Assembly: GCA_963824195.1 (NCBI GenBank)
Contig: CAWGOJ010000025.1
Span: 89,767-153,766, forward strand
DNA length: 64,000 nt
Reading direction: 5' to 3'
Source of the DNA: Bog-473 sp963824195
GTDB lineage: Bacteria; Actinomycetota; Acidimicrobiia; Acidimicrobiales; RAAP-2
Under the pieces are notes generated by a model. The model worked only from the letters and a program-made list of their open reading frames with translations, ran no database searches and was not told the DNA's origin. Positions within the stretch are counted from its first letter, which is position 1, and every line of letters begins with the position of its first letter. The position numbers and the translations under genes were made by a program. Below, piece after piece: positions 16,588 to 24,655 of this stretch.

Positions 16588-18231
16588 ATGGAGCTCGTGC
16601 CCCCGAGCGCAGCCACCAACTCCATGACACACGACGAGACGGCCGAAACCGACGCGCCGGCGCGACCGGTGGTTCGGCTGTCACTGGCGCGCACGGCCGT
16701 CCTCGGGCTCGTCGGCACGACGGCAATCGTCGTTGGCTCCGTCCTCGGGGGCCAGTCGTTCGAGACCCACCTGCCCGGTGCGTGGTTCTTCGGCATGCCG
16801 GGCGGGCTGTTCGGATCGCAGGGCACGAACGACACGTTGCCTCCGGTGGCCTCGCTCGCGCTGGTGTTCGGTGGCCTCATCCTGCTCACCCGCGTCTGGA
16901 TCGGATTCCTCGGCCACCTGAACCGCCACAACGGCTTCCCTGTGAAGCGCGTCGTGCTGGTCGTCGTGATCTGGGCCCTGCCGCTGTTGCTGGCGCCGCC
17001 GCTGTTCAGCCGCGATGTCTACACGTACGCCGCGCAGGGCGAGATGGTCAGCCACCACATCAACCCGTATTCCTACGGGCCGAACGTGCTCGGGGCCACG
17101 CCGTTCAATCAACTGGCCGACTCCGTGTGGTCGGGCACCGAGTCGCCGTACGGCCCGACCTTCCTGACGGCCGACGGAGTCCTCGACCAGGCCTCCGGCC
17201 ACCAGATCCTGGCCGACCTCGTGCTGCTCCGCCTCCTGGAGGTCGCCGGCATCGCGCTGATGGTCGCCGCAACGCCGACCCTGGCCCGCGCGCTCAAACG
17301 CGACCCGGCCCACGCGGTCCTGCTCGGGGCGGGATCCCCGCTCGTCCTTCTGTCGTTGCTCGCGGGAGACCACAACGATGCCCTGATGGTGGGGCTCCTG
17401 GTCGCCGGTCTGGCCGTCGCGAAACGCTTCGGCACCGTTCCCGGCGTGATCCTGTGCGCGCTCGCGGCAGGAGTGAAGTCCCCCGCCGCACTCGGCGTCC
17501 TCTTCCTCGGCTGGGTCTGGGCCGGTCCCGGCGCGCCCACGCGCCGGCGCATCGGCCATACGGTTGTTGCAGGGCTGATCGCGCTGGCCACCATGGAGCT
17601 GATGGCCCTCGTGTCGGGGACAGGGTGGGGCTGGGTGCGCACGACCTCCACCGCAGACGCCTCCTTCACCGGCGTCACTCCCGTCAACGTGGTGGCGCGG
17701 GCGGTCTCCATCGTCAGCCACGTGCTGCAGGTACCCATTTCGACGATGGACGCGCGGCCGGTCTTCAGCGTGCTCGGGCTTCTGATCGCCGTCTATGTCG
17801 GGTACCGGCTCCTCATGCGCTCGCCCCGGGACGGCGTCGTCCTCTGTCTCGGCCTGACGCTGCTCGTCCTGGCATTGCTCGGACCAATCGTCTGGTCCTG
17901 GTACGTCACGTGGGGTGTCGTCGTGCTGGCTCCCGCCGCGTACGGGCGCCTTCGAACGGCTCTCATCGTGATCAGCACGTTCTGGGCCTTCGCGGGCGTG
18001 ACGTCGGTCCACAACATCTACATGCGGATGATCCACACCTTCTTCGTGCCGGACCTGCTCCTCATGGCCATGCTCCTGGCGATCGCCATCATGCCGCTCG
18101 GACAATTCTGCGTTGCGGGGGGTCGGGCCCGCTTGCCGCGCCTGTCCCGGGGTGACGACGACGGCACACAGCGGGGCCCCAGGCTCGGGGGCGGCGTGCT
18201 GGCCGGTGCCGGCGGTGCCGGAGCGACCTGA
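16588..18231 (+). CDS. MptA/MptB-like polyprenol-phosphomannose alpha-1,6-mannosyltransferase
   Basis: A GT-C glycosyltransferase of about 547 residues with 12 or more membrane helices. The loop FSRDVYTYAAQGEMVSHHINPYSYGP holds the Asp expected for catalysis and is diagnostic of the actinobacterial MptA/MptB group, which extends the mannan core of lipomannan-type lipids. LLAGDHNDALMVGLLVAGLAVAKRFG is a second conserved segment. The ATG start has AAGGAAG 6 bp upstream; a GTG 78 bp earlier lacks a binding site. Divergent from the UDP-sulfoquinovose synthase gene. Inference: mannan-type or similar envelope glycan synthesis. The exact linkage is not evident. Confidence 0.82.
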   Translation: MELVPPSAATNSMTHDETAETDAPARPVVRLSLARTAVLGLVGTTAIVVGSVLGGQSFETHLPGAWFFGMPGGLFGSQGTNDTLPPVASLALVFGGLILLTRVWIGFLGHLNRHNGFPVKRVVLVVVIWALPLLLAPPLFSRDVYTYAAQGEMVSHHINPYSYGPNVLGATPFNQLADSVWSGTESPYGPTFLTADGVLDQASGHQILADLVLLRLLEVAGIALMVAATPTLARALKRDPAHAVLLGAGSPLVLLSLLAGDHNDALMVGLLVAGLAVAKRFGTVPGVILCALAAGVKSPAALGVLFLGWVWAGPGAPTRRRIGHTVVAGLIALATMELMALVSGTGWGWVRTTSTADASFTGVTPVNVVARAVSIVSHVLQVPISTMDARPVFSVLGLLIAVYVGYRLLMRSPRDGVVLCLGLTLLVLALLGPIVWSWYVTWGVVVLAPAAYGRLRTALIVISTFWAFAGVTSVHNIYMRMIHTFFVPDLLLMAMLLAIAIMPLGQFCVAGGRARLPRLSRGDDDGTQRGPRLGGGVLAGAGGAGAT

Positions 18232-18247
18232 GCCGAGGTTCCCGCTC

Positions 18248-18610
18248 TCAGTCGGCCAGGTCGAACGCCCAGGTCGTGTGCCCCGGCCGCAGGCGCACCA
18301 GAGCGACCCCCGATCCGGGCTGCCCAGCGGCGCACCTCGTCCAGGTCGTCGCTGATCTCGACCACGCCCCCGACGAGCACGAAGCTGGACGGAGGCCGCT
18401 CGTGGTCGACGCAGAGCGAGCCCTCAGGTCCGGGGACAGGTTCCGCCCCTTGAGCGCGGACACGCCCGTGTTGAACACCAGCGATCCGCCATCGTCGACG
18501 TCGTCGCACACCGGCGCGCTCTGAAGCCGTCCGTCCGCGTGCACCGTGGCGAGATTGCCCGTCCGCGCCGGCACGGCCGTCAGGAACGCGCTCACCTCCT
18601 GGTCGGTCAT
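18248..18610 (-). pseudogene. PPOX-class F420/FMN-type flavoprotein, degenerate (frameshift plus internal loss)
   Basis: The sequence reads as a pyridoxamine-phosphate-oxidase-like split-barrel protein only if the frame changes twice. MTDQEVSAFLTAVPARTG...ALKGRNLSPD is in one frame. GSLCVDHERPPSSFVLVGGVVEISDD...VRRWAARIGG is in the next, the shift falling near 18424-18434. ALVRLRPGHTTWAFDLAD is back in the first, the return falling near 18303-18316. At the second junction about 20 residues usual for the family seem missing, so a deletion probably restored the frame. No convincing Shine-Dalgarno is seen. It follows the SnoaL-like gene by 14 bp. Probably nonfunctional. Family length and the missing block are recalled, not aligned. 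Confidence 0.7.
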
Positions 18611-18624
18611 CGGGCAGTAGGCCG

Positions 18625-19089
18625 CTACCCCGGGGTGCCGCCGTTGGCGGCAAGAGCCTCCGTCCAGCCCTGGATCATCGGGCCGAAGCTGGCGGGGTTG
18701 TACGCATCCTCCTCGTAGGAGAATTTCATGTCGCCGGCGTAGTGCAGCACCGTGATGTTGTGGGCCTGGTGCACGGACCCGTCGCCGGGATCGTTCATCC
18801 GGTTCTCTATCCGGCAGATCCACCAGCCCCGCTCCTCGTCGCACACGCACCACGAATGAGGAAACGAGGTCATCGCACTGTTGGGCCATTCCGCCATGAG
18901 GGGTGCAATCCACGAGTAGATCTCCTCCGCTCCATGGAAGGTGCCGAACATGTGCTCGAGGTACACCGCGTCATCGGTGAACAGGTTGGCCCAGTCTCGC
19001 CAATCCCCCCTGGCCGCACACCGGCCAGCCGTCTCCATGTAGTTCTGGTGCGCCCGCTCCAGCTCGTCTCTGCTCCATCTGGGACTCAT
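18625..19089 (-). CDS. SnoaL-like / NTF2-fold protein
   Basis: About 154 residues with the cone-shaped NTF2 fold pattern: RAHQNYMETAGRCAARGDWRDWANLFTDDAVYLEHMFGTFHGAEEI at the N-terminus, then beta strands around WCVCDEERGWWICRIENRM. Such proteins are isomerases, cyclases or dehydratases for small hydrophobic or steroid-like substrates. The ATG overlaps the stop of the upstream gene as ATGA; another in-frame ATG lies 15 bp earlier. It sits in a leftward set of two SDRs, an alpha-beta-barrel protein and a broken flavoprotein, suggesting a small-molecule catabolic unit. Substrate unknown. Confidence 0.75.
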   Translation of the reverse strand: MSPRWSRDELERAHQNYMETAGRCAARGDWRDWANLFTDDAVYLEHMFGTFHGAEEIYSWIAPLMAEWPNSAMTSFPHSWCVCDEERGWWICRIENRMNDPGDGSVHQAHNITVLHYAGDMKFSYEEDAYNPASFGPMIQGWTEALAANGGTPG

Positions 19090-19808
19090 GATTTCAGTAT
19101 CCATTCGCTCATGGTGACACTGCGCAGGGTGCTCAGGTCAGTGAACGCGTTGATCTCTTCGATCATCTTGGTGACGTGCTCGTTCAGGCGCTGGGGGTCA
19201 CCGTCGGCGCAGTAGAACAGCATGGGGTCCGTCACGTGTTCCAGGGAGGGCCACGCCTCCTCCACGATGCCCCTGATCGGCGGAGCCCCGTCGGTGACCG
19301 CCCGGAACACCGCGTTGCGGACATAGCGGCAGCGCGGCTGGATCGCCTCGGTGATCGGCGAGATCCGTGTGTGCCATCTCGTCATCCACTCGTCGAAGGT
19401 CTGCTCGGGGTGCTGCTGCAGGAGGGCGACGGTCAGGACCCCGGGCGACCGTCGGCCGTCGGGCCAGTCGCGCGCCGCCGACCACTGGTTCGACCCGTAG
19501 TCGCGGTACAGGGACTCGACAACCTCGTAACCAACCAGCCGGTCCGCAGCAGCGCAGAGTACCTTCTCGAACGGCTCGCGATAGTCGACGGCGTCGATCC
19601 ACAGGGAGACCAGCGCGTGCAGCGGCGTCTCGTCCTCCGGCGTCTCCACCGGCGCCGGGATGTCGCTGTCCGGGTCCCACACGTCGATGGTCAGGCGCAG
19701 GGGGTCGAGGGACAGCAGCTCGCCCGCCACCGTGCCGAGCATCACTTCTGCCACCTCGGCCCGGGTGGCGTCTCGACCCAACCACGCGAGGTACATCAAC
19801 TTCTCCAT
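19086..19808 (-). CDS. EthD-like / dimeric alpha-beta-barrel protein of unknown function
   Basis: A 240-residue protein that appears to hold two ferredoxin-like halves. The first opens with MEKLMYLAWLGRDATRAEVAEVML; the second has QHPEQTFDEWMTRWHTRISPITEAI and ends in HVTKMIEEINAFTDLSTL...SEWIL. The WMTRWHTR segment resembles the helix of EthD-type barrels. Function is not established for such proteins, which often sit beside P450s, SDRs and dehydrogenases. The ATG has GGAGGAGGT just upstream. It overlaps the SnoaL-like gene by 4 bp and follows an SDR gene by 13 bp, so the three are one operon. Confidence 0.65.
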   Translation of the reverse strand: MEKLMYLAWLGRDATRAEVAEVMLGTVAGELLSLDPLRLTIDVWDPDSDIPAPVETPEDETPLHALVSLWIDAVDYREPFEKVLCAAADRLVGYEVVESLYRDYGSNQWSAARDWPDGRRSPGVLTVALLQQHPEQTFDEWMTRWHTRISPITEAIQPRCRYVRNAVFRAVTDGAPPIRGIVEEAWPSLEHVTDPMLFYCADGDPQRLNEHVTKMIEEINAFTDLSTLRSVTMSEWILKS

Positions 19809-19821
19809 CGCACCTCCTCCC

Positions 19822-20610
19822 TCACCAGGTGAGCCCCAGCGCTTCACGCATCGTGGCCTCGAATTCCGTGTCGCCCAGGGTCCGACGGAGCTGGAGCACC
19901 AAGGCCGCGTCCTTGCCGACCTCCACCCGTAGCGGCGTCGAAGGATCCTCGAGGGCGTCGGCCACGGCGGTGCCCACGACCTCCGGGCCGGGCCTGCCCT
20001 CCGGCCCCGTCAAGGTGGCCACCGTGCCACCCCACTGGGTGTGGAGGTCGGCGTAGACCGCGGGGCCCCCGTGGTCGCCCACGTGCTTCATGCCGGGGGC
20101 GACATACCCGGGCTCGACGATGACGACCCGGATCCCGAAGTGACCGAGCTCGAAGTAAAGGGTCTCGGACAGCGCCTCGAGCGCGTGCTTCGATGCGGCG
20201 TAGGCACCCTCGAGCGGCGTGCCGATCTTGCCCTGCACCGAGCTGATGTTCACCAGCACCCCGCTGCCCCGCTCGCGCCAGGACGGCACCACGGCCTGTG
20301 CCATACGCAGGGGCCCGACGGTGTTCACGTCGAGGACCCGGGTGAAGGAGTCGAGGGGAAAGGTCTCGAGCGGGCCGGAGCCCGTCAGCCCCGCGTTGTT
20401 GACCACGGCGTCCAGCTCGCCTGCCTCGGACACCGCCGAGCGGACCGAATCGGAGTCACTGACGTCGAGGGGCAGGACCTTGGCGGCCGGCAGCCCGGCC
20501 AACAGGGTGATGTCTCGGGCGGTTGCGACGACCTCGTGTCCCCGCGCAGCCAACACCTCAACGGTGGCCCGGCCGATGGCCCGGGCCGCGCCGGTGACGA
20601 GCACCCGCAC
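19822..20610 (-). CDS. Short-chain dehydrogenase/reductase
   Basis: A 262-residue classical SDR: VLVTGAARAIGRATVEVL cofactor loop at the N-terminus, LDVSDSDS, VVNNAGLTGSG, NISSVQGKIGTPLEGAYAASKHALEALSETL with the catalytic Ser-Tyr-Lys. The short N-terminus and RARDI-type second strand resemble SDRs annotated as 17-beta-hydroxysteroid or oxidoreductase-like. It starts at GTG 3 bp after the stop of another SDR gene, so the pair are co-translated. Two SDRs in tandem with a SnoaL-like protein suggest consecutive redox steps on one substrate. Substrate unknown. Confidence 0.85.
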   Translation of the reverse strand: MRVLVTGAARAIGRATVEVLAARGHEVVATARDITLLAGLPAAKVLPLDVSDSDSVRSAVSEAGELDAVVNNAGLTGSGPLETFPLDSFTRVLDVNTVGPLRMAQAVVPSWRERGSGVLVNISSVQGKIGTPLEGAYAASKHALEALSETLYFELGHFGIRVVIVEPGYVAPGMKHVGDHGGPAVYADLHTQWGGTVATLTGPEGRPGPEVVGTAVADALEDPSTPLRVEVGKDAALVLQLRRTLGDTEFEATMREALGLTW

Positions 20611-20613
20611 GGC

Positions 20614-21495
20614 TCAGCCCGCACCCGGCGGTGAGAGGCCCACCAGTTCCTCGCTGACCTGCCACAGCCGACGCGCCGCGTCGCGGTCCTGCGCCCACCG
20701 TTTCGGCTCCTTGGGCCGGCACTTGACGAAGTACTCCCCGCTCACTCCTGCCACGTCGGGGGAGGACGCGAGGTAGATCGACGTGCGGGCGCCCTTGGCC
20801 GGCGAGAGGAAGAACGGACTGCTGATCTTGATGCCGAACGCGAGCAGGCCCCGGGCGTCGCCATCCGCCCCGTAGCCAGTGCGCACGGTCCCGGGATGGA
20901 GCGAGTTCGCAGTCACCCTGCTGCCCTCGAGGCGCCGAGCCAGCTCGAGGGTGAAGAGGATGTTGGCCAGCTTCGACCGCCCGTAGACGCGCATGCCGGC
21001 GTAGTGCTTCTCCGACTGGAGGTCGTCGAAGGGGATCCCCTTGCGGGCAGTGGCGTGTGCCGTCGAGGCGACGTTGACGATGCGTGAGGGCGCCGATTCC
21101 CTGATCCGGGCGAGCAACAGGTTGGTCAGCAGGAACGGTCCGAGGTGGTTCGTCGCGAAGGTCGCCTCCAGCCGGTCGACCGTCACGGCCCGCTCGCTCA
21201 GCACCACTCCCGCGTTGTTGACGAGTACGTCCAGCCTCGGGGCGAGCTCGAGGATCTCTGCCGCTCCCCGGCGCACAGACGAGAGGTCCGCCAGGTCGAA
21301 GACGACGAGCTGGAGCTGACCCTCACCCTCGAGGCGTTGCGCGAGCTCGGCGACGGCGGCACGTCCCTTGTCGGCATTGCGGGCCGTGACCAGGACCCGG
21401 GCACCCATGGCCGCCAGGGCCGCCGCGGTCTCGAAGCCCATGCCGGAGTTCCCACCGGTGACGACCACCGTCTTCCCCTGCATGTCGGGCACCAC
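20614..21495 (-). CDS. Short-chain dehydrogenase/reductase (retinol-dehydrogenase-like)
   Basis: A 293-residue SDR with VVVTGGNSGMGFETAAALAAMGA, a long RNADKGRAAVAELAQ segment, LVNNAGVV, FATNHLGPFLLTNLLL and the catalytic motif YGRSKLANILFTLELARRL. The TNHLG and YxxSKLAN features are typical of the retinol-dehydrogenase-like SDR branch. The GTG start has AGGAGG 6 bp upstream; an ATG four codons later is an alternative. It is the first gene of a leftward operon with the next SDR, the alpha-beta-barrel protein and the SnoaL-like gene. The 96-bp gap to the sulfatase gene upstream suggests its own promoter or read-through. Confidence 0.84.
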   Translation of the reverse strand: MVPDMQGKTVVVTGGNSGMGFETAAALAAMGARVLVTARNADKGRAAVAELAQRLEGEGQLQLVVFDLADLSSVRRGAAEILELAPRLDVLVNNAGVVLSERAVTVDRLEATFATNHLGPFLLTNLLLARIRESAPSRIVNVASTAHATARKGIPFDDLQSEKHYAGMRVYGRSKLANILFTLELARRLEGSRVTANSLHPGTVRTGYGADGDARGLLAFGIKISSPFFLSPAKGARTSIYLASSPDVAGVSGEYFVKCRPKEPKRWAQDRDAARRLWQVSEELVGLSPPGAG

Positions 21496-21591
21496 GTGCA
21501 GCCTCCTCGTGGGCGGGCAGGCGTCAGCATTCCACACCCGCGCGCTCGGTGGCCCGGGCCTCCGTCCCGGGTTCCAAGACGGGGGTTCCGC

Positions 21592-23148
21592 TCACCGCCA
21601 GGTGTCGCGGGCCTCGACCAGTCCCCGCTCCCCATGGAGATAACTGCCGCTCAACGTCCGCTCCGCCGTACGCATCTGCCACTGCAGCAGCTCTTGGGTC
21701 GCCTCCCACGCAGCGGTGCTGGCCGCCTCGCCCCCCTCCGCCAGCAGGTTGTGCGTCTGCTCGGGGTCGGCCTCCAGATCGAACAGCAGCGGGGGGAGCA
21801 CGCTCGAAGCGGCGGCGAACTGCACGTACTTGTGGCGCGGCCCGCGTGAGACCGCCAGGGCGCAGTGGCTCATCGGGATGCCGAACATCGTCTCGGCCAG
21901 TGGGTTCGCCGGGTCCGAAAAGTTCCATTCGAAGTGCGACGTGTGGCGCCAGTGCTCGGGCGGCGGCTCGCCCCGGACGAAGGGGGCCAGCGACCAGCCG
22001 TCGGCCTGGAGCGGCACCTCCGCACCGATGAATTCGCAGATGGTGGGCAACAGGTCGACCGACTCGGTCACCGCCCGGAGCACCGAGCCCCGGCCTTCGT
22101 CCGCCTCCGGCCGCGGGTCCACGATGATGAGCGGGATGTGATAGCTCTCGTCCCAGTAGCCGAGTTTCTCGAGGAGCCAGTGATCGCCGCCCATCTCGCC
22201 GTGATCGCTGGTGAGGACGACGAGGGTGGAGTCGGCCAGCCCGCTGGCACGCAGGTACTCGAAGAGGGGGGCGAGTCCGTCGTCCACTTCCCGCTGGGCG
22301 CCGTAATAGGTGGCACGCACCTGCCGGCGCTCTCGCTCGTCGTGCGGGGCTCCGACGCCGGGGACCCCCATGGCGAGCGCGGCCAGTGGATGGATGGCGG
22401 CCTCCTCCCCGGGGGTCGGGCACCCGGCGAAGGGCCCGACCGCGTCGGCGGGGTACAGATCGTGGTAGCCGACTGGGTTCCGTCGCGGCGGGTGGGGCCG
22501 GATGAAGGAGGCATGGACGAAGAACGGCCGGTCGCCGTGCCGCTCCAACCAATTGACGACCTCCTGACGCAGGAACGTCGTCTGCGACAGTTCGACCGGG
22601 AAACGCGTGGGGGCCCAGGTCGACCCGTGCACGTCTGTGCCGGGGAACCCGTCAATGGGCTGGTACAGATCGTGGGGGTTGGCGGGGACCTCGACTCCCT
22701 GTGCGGCGAGCCAGCGGCCCCACGCCGGGCTCCCCTTCTCCCAGGGGTCCTCGACCAGGGCCCGGAATCCCGGCAGGATCCCCTCGTAGCTGAAGAGCCT
22801 CGAGTCACCGGGCGGCACCGAGCGCGGATCGACCGACGTGTCCGTGTACCCGAAGAGGACCGGGTCGTACCCCAACTCTCGCGCGACCAGCGCCACGTTC
22901 GTGAAGCGCGCGTCCAGCGGGGTCCCGTTGAGGATGGAGCGGTTCCGGTGTTGATAGGTACCCGTGTACAGACACGCCCGCGACGGGCCACAGGGCGCCG
23001 CGTTCGCCCAGTGGTTCGCGAAGAGCACGCCCCGTGCTGCCAGTGCGTCGAGAACCGGCGTCTGCACCACCGGATGGCCGAGGGCCGAAAGGCAGTCACC
23101 GCGCCACTGGTCGAGTGTGATGAACAGCACGCTACGGGCGGGCGGCAT
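21592..23148 (-). CDS. Sulfatase-family hydrolase, phosphonate monoester hydrolase-like
   Basis: An alkaline-phosphatase-superfamily enzyme of 518 residues that hydrolyses sulfate or phospho/phosphonate mono- and diesters. The CGPSR motif (Cys53-Arg57) is the formylglycine signal, so activation needs a formylglycine-generating enzyme. Asp13 in ITLDQWRGD and the SDHGEMGGDHWLLEK block supply metal ligands. The QWRGD start, RNRSILNGTPLDARFTNVALVARELGYDPVLFGYTDTS and the YWDESYHIPLIIVDPR segment are closer to phosphonate monoester hydrolases than to arylsulfatases. No signal peptide, so cytoplasmic. It is transcribed from a divergent promoter region about 380 bp upstream, leaving a long structured leader. 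Confidence 0.85.
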   Translation of the reverse strand: MPPARSVLFITLDQWRGDCLSALGHPVVQTPVLDALAARGVLFANHWANAAPCGPSRACLYTGTYQHRNRSILNGTPLDARFTNVALVARELGYDPVLFGYTDTSVDPRSVPPGDSRLFSYEGILPGFRALVEDPWEKGSPAWGRWLAAQGVEVPANPHDLYQPIDGFPGTDVHGSTWAPTRFPVELSQTTFLRQEVVNWLERHGDRPFFVHASFIRPHPPRRNPVGYHDLYPADAVGPFAGCPTPGEEAAIHPLAALAMGVPGVGAPHDERERRQVRATYYGAQREVDDGLAPLFEYLRASGLADSTLVVLTSDHGEMGGDHWLLEKLGYWDESYHIPLIIVDPRPEADEGRGSVLRAVTESVDLLPTICEFIGAEVPLQADGWSLAPFVRGEPPPEHWRHTSHFEWNFSDPANPLAETMFGIPMSHCALAVSRGPRHKYVQFAAASSVLPPLLFDLEADPEQTHNLLAEGGEAASTAAWEATQELLQWQMRTAERTLSGSYLHGERGLVEARDTWR

Positions 23149-23224
23149 GCCGCCACTCTTGCCGATCAGGGGGACTCGAGCCTCGGCGACCGACTGGACA
23201 GCGCGGCACCCGGCCGCCGCAGGC

Positions 23225-23476
23225 TCAAGACGTACGGACCGACGCCCCTCCGAGCCTCGTCCCGAACTCGATCAGCCAGGAGCCGACTCGCGGCGCCACG
23301 GCCCGGCGCACGGCTCGGCCACCGGCAACCGGGAGTCCGGTGGCCGAGCGCTGCGTCGCTCCTGAGTCGCTCATCCGTGCCTCTGGTCGACGAGCGGTCC
23401 GGCCGGACCCGGCCCCCGCGATCAGTTCTTGCCTGTGGGTGTCCGCCTGGGTGTGCACTGCCTTCGCTTGGATCAT
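23225..23476 (-). CDS. Possible small ORF in the sulfatase leader
   Basis: An 83-codon frame, MIQAKAVHTQADTHRQ... to ...GGASVRTS, lies entirely within the presumed leader of the sulfatase gene. The ATG has GAGAGGTG about 7 bp upstream, a good ribosome-binding site. The later part is Arg/Ala/Gly-rich and looks like chance reading of GC-rich DNA, and no family is recognised. It could be a leader peptide that affects downstream translation through the hairpin it spans, or nothing. Confidence 0.25.
   Translation of the reverse strand: MIQAKAVHTQADTHRQELIAGAGSGRTARRPEARMSDSGATQRSATGLPVAGGRAVRRAVAPRVGSWLIEFGTRLGGASVRTS
23313..23349. repeat. 13-bp perfect inverted repeat (hairpin) in the sulfatase leader
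   Basis: GCTCGGCCACCGG (23313-23325) and CCGGTGGCCGAGC (23337-23349) are exact reverse complements around an 11-base loop. The stem is 13 bp with no mismatch. It has no U-tract on either strand, so it is not a standard intrinsic terminator. It lies 165-200 bp upstream of the sulfatase start, inside the small ORF, and would form in the leader RNA. Confidence 0.7.
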
Positions 23477-23535
23477 CGATTCACCTCTCTGGACCCTTCC
23501 GCTCCCTGGACTGCTCCCCCTCCAAGCGTCCTTCC

Positions 23536-23564
23536 ATATTATCCAGTGTTTGACAACGAATCAA
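23536..23564 (-). promoter_or_regulatory. Leftward promoter for the sulfatase operon
   Basis: On the minus strand TTGATT (23559-23564) and TAATAT (23536-23541) are separated by exactly 17 bp. The promoter overlaps the rightward one for the ArsR-type regulator, so the two polymerase sites exclude each other. Transcription would start near 23529, giving an untranslated leader of about 380 bases before the sulfatase ATG. Confidence 0.65.
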
Positions 23565-23578
23565 GAATATCTTAATAT
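23550..23578 (+). promoter_or_regulatory. Rightward consensus promoter giving a leaderless ArsR-type regulator mRNA
   Basis: TTGACA (23550-23555), 17 bp, TAATAT (23573-23578): a nearly perfect sigma-70/SigA promoter. The ATG of the regulator begins 7 bases after the -10, exactly where +1 is expected, so the transcript is probably leaderless. Its -35 is interleaved with that of the leftward promoter. TTGA...TCAA arms (23550-23564) form an imperfect palindrome across both -35 boxes, a candidate operator. Confidence 0.75.
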
Positions 23579-23584
23579 AGCTTA

Positions 23585-24655
23585 ATGCCTATGCTCACCG
23601 AAGAGGCGGCGCCTCTGACCTCGAGGTCGGTGGCGGCCGCTCCGTCGTTGGCCTGCGATCTCTCCTGGCTCCTCTCCGTGGCGGCGCGGCCCTCGATGCA
23701 GGCCCGGTACCCGCAGCTCGCCGAGATGTTCAACGGACGTGAGGAAATGGCAGATCGTGTCCGTGGCTTCTGGGGCGAAGGCTCCGAGGAGACCGGCTTC
23801 GCTGAGATGCAGGTCCTGGCCCACCACGCCGGAGCGATGACCGAGACCGACCCCAGCGCCCTGTGGCAGGCGATCGAGAGGGCGGTGGCCACCGTGCCGC
23901 TCGACCTGGAGATACCTTCCGAGAGCGCCGAGGAACGCGCGACGTACCTGGACCGGTTCCGCAGCCTGCGCGAGTCTCCCGAGCTCCTCGGGTCGTACCT
24001 CGAGCTCCTCAAGGAGGTGTGGGCGCCCGTCGACGACATGTGGCAGCAGGCCCTGCCCGTCATCGACGAGGCCGGTCGCCACGTGGTGGCCCAGTACGAG
24101 CGTGGTCGGTCATTGGAAGTACTTATACCGACGGGCTGTGACATCCTCCGGGACCGGATGCCCGGCATCCTCTCGGGCGTGGAATCGGGGCAACGGGCGC
24201 TGCTCTTCGTGCCCTGCCTGTTCTTCGGTTCGAGCATGTACCTCGAGTTCCCCGGACTCGTCGTGATCGGGACCGGCGTGGGCCAGGGTGACATCGAGGC
24301 ACGCGCCCGCACGGAGTCGGTCGCCCGCCGTCTCAAGGCGGTGGCCGACCCCACCCGCCTGGCGCTGCTCCACTCGCTGGCCATGGCGCCGAGCACGGTG
24401 GGCGAGCTCGCAGTGCTGTTCCGGCTCGCCCAGCCAACGGTCAGCATGCACGTCAAGGTGCTGCGCCAGAACGGGCTGGTCCGATCGGAGCGGAGGGCCG
24501 GGAGGCTGCGGCTGAGCGCCGATGCCGCCGCGGTCGAGGCACTGCTCGGCGAGCTGCGCCGGGCGGTCCTTCAGGGCGCCAGCACAACCGGAAGCGACCT
24601 GATGCCGGCCACCGTCGTCGAGAGCACGCGCTCCGGCGAGCCCGTCACGGCATAG
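23585..24655 (+). CDS. ArsR-family transcriptional regulator with a large N-terminal domain
   Basis: A 356-residue regulator. The C-terminal winged helix is clear at about residues 240-330: ARRLKAVADPTRLALLHSLAMAPSTVGELAVLFRLAQPTVSMHVKVLRQNGLVRSERRAGRLRLS. The preceding 230 residues are predicted mixed helix/strand with no metal-binding cysteine motif, probably a ligand-sensing or dimerisation domain as in DUF5937-type ArsR proteins. The start is placed at the ATG that coincides with the predicted +1; another ATG lies two codons on. It is divergent from the sulfatase gene and convergent with a P450 gene, overlapping its 3' end by 85 bp. It likely represses or activates across the shared promoter region. 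Confidence 0.85.
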   Translation: MPMLTEEAAPLTSRSVAAAPSLACDLSWLLSVAARPSMQARYPQLAEMFNGREEMADRVRGFWGEGSEETGFAEMQVLAHHAGAMTETDPSALWQAIERAVATVPLDLEIPSESAEERATYLDRFRSLRESPELLGSYLELLKEVWAPVDDMWQQALPVIDEAGRHVVAQYERGRSLEVLIPTGCDILRDRMPGILSGVESGQRALLFVPCLFFGSSMYLEFPGLVVIGTGVGQGDIEARARTESVARRLKAVADPTRLALLHSLAMAPSTVGELAVLFRLAQPTVSMHVKVLRQNGLVRSERRAGRLRLSADAAAVEALLGELRRAVLQGASTTGSDLMPATVVESTRSGEPVTA

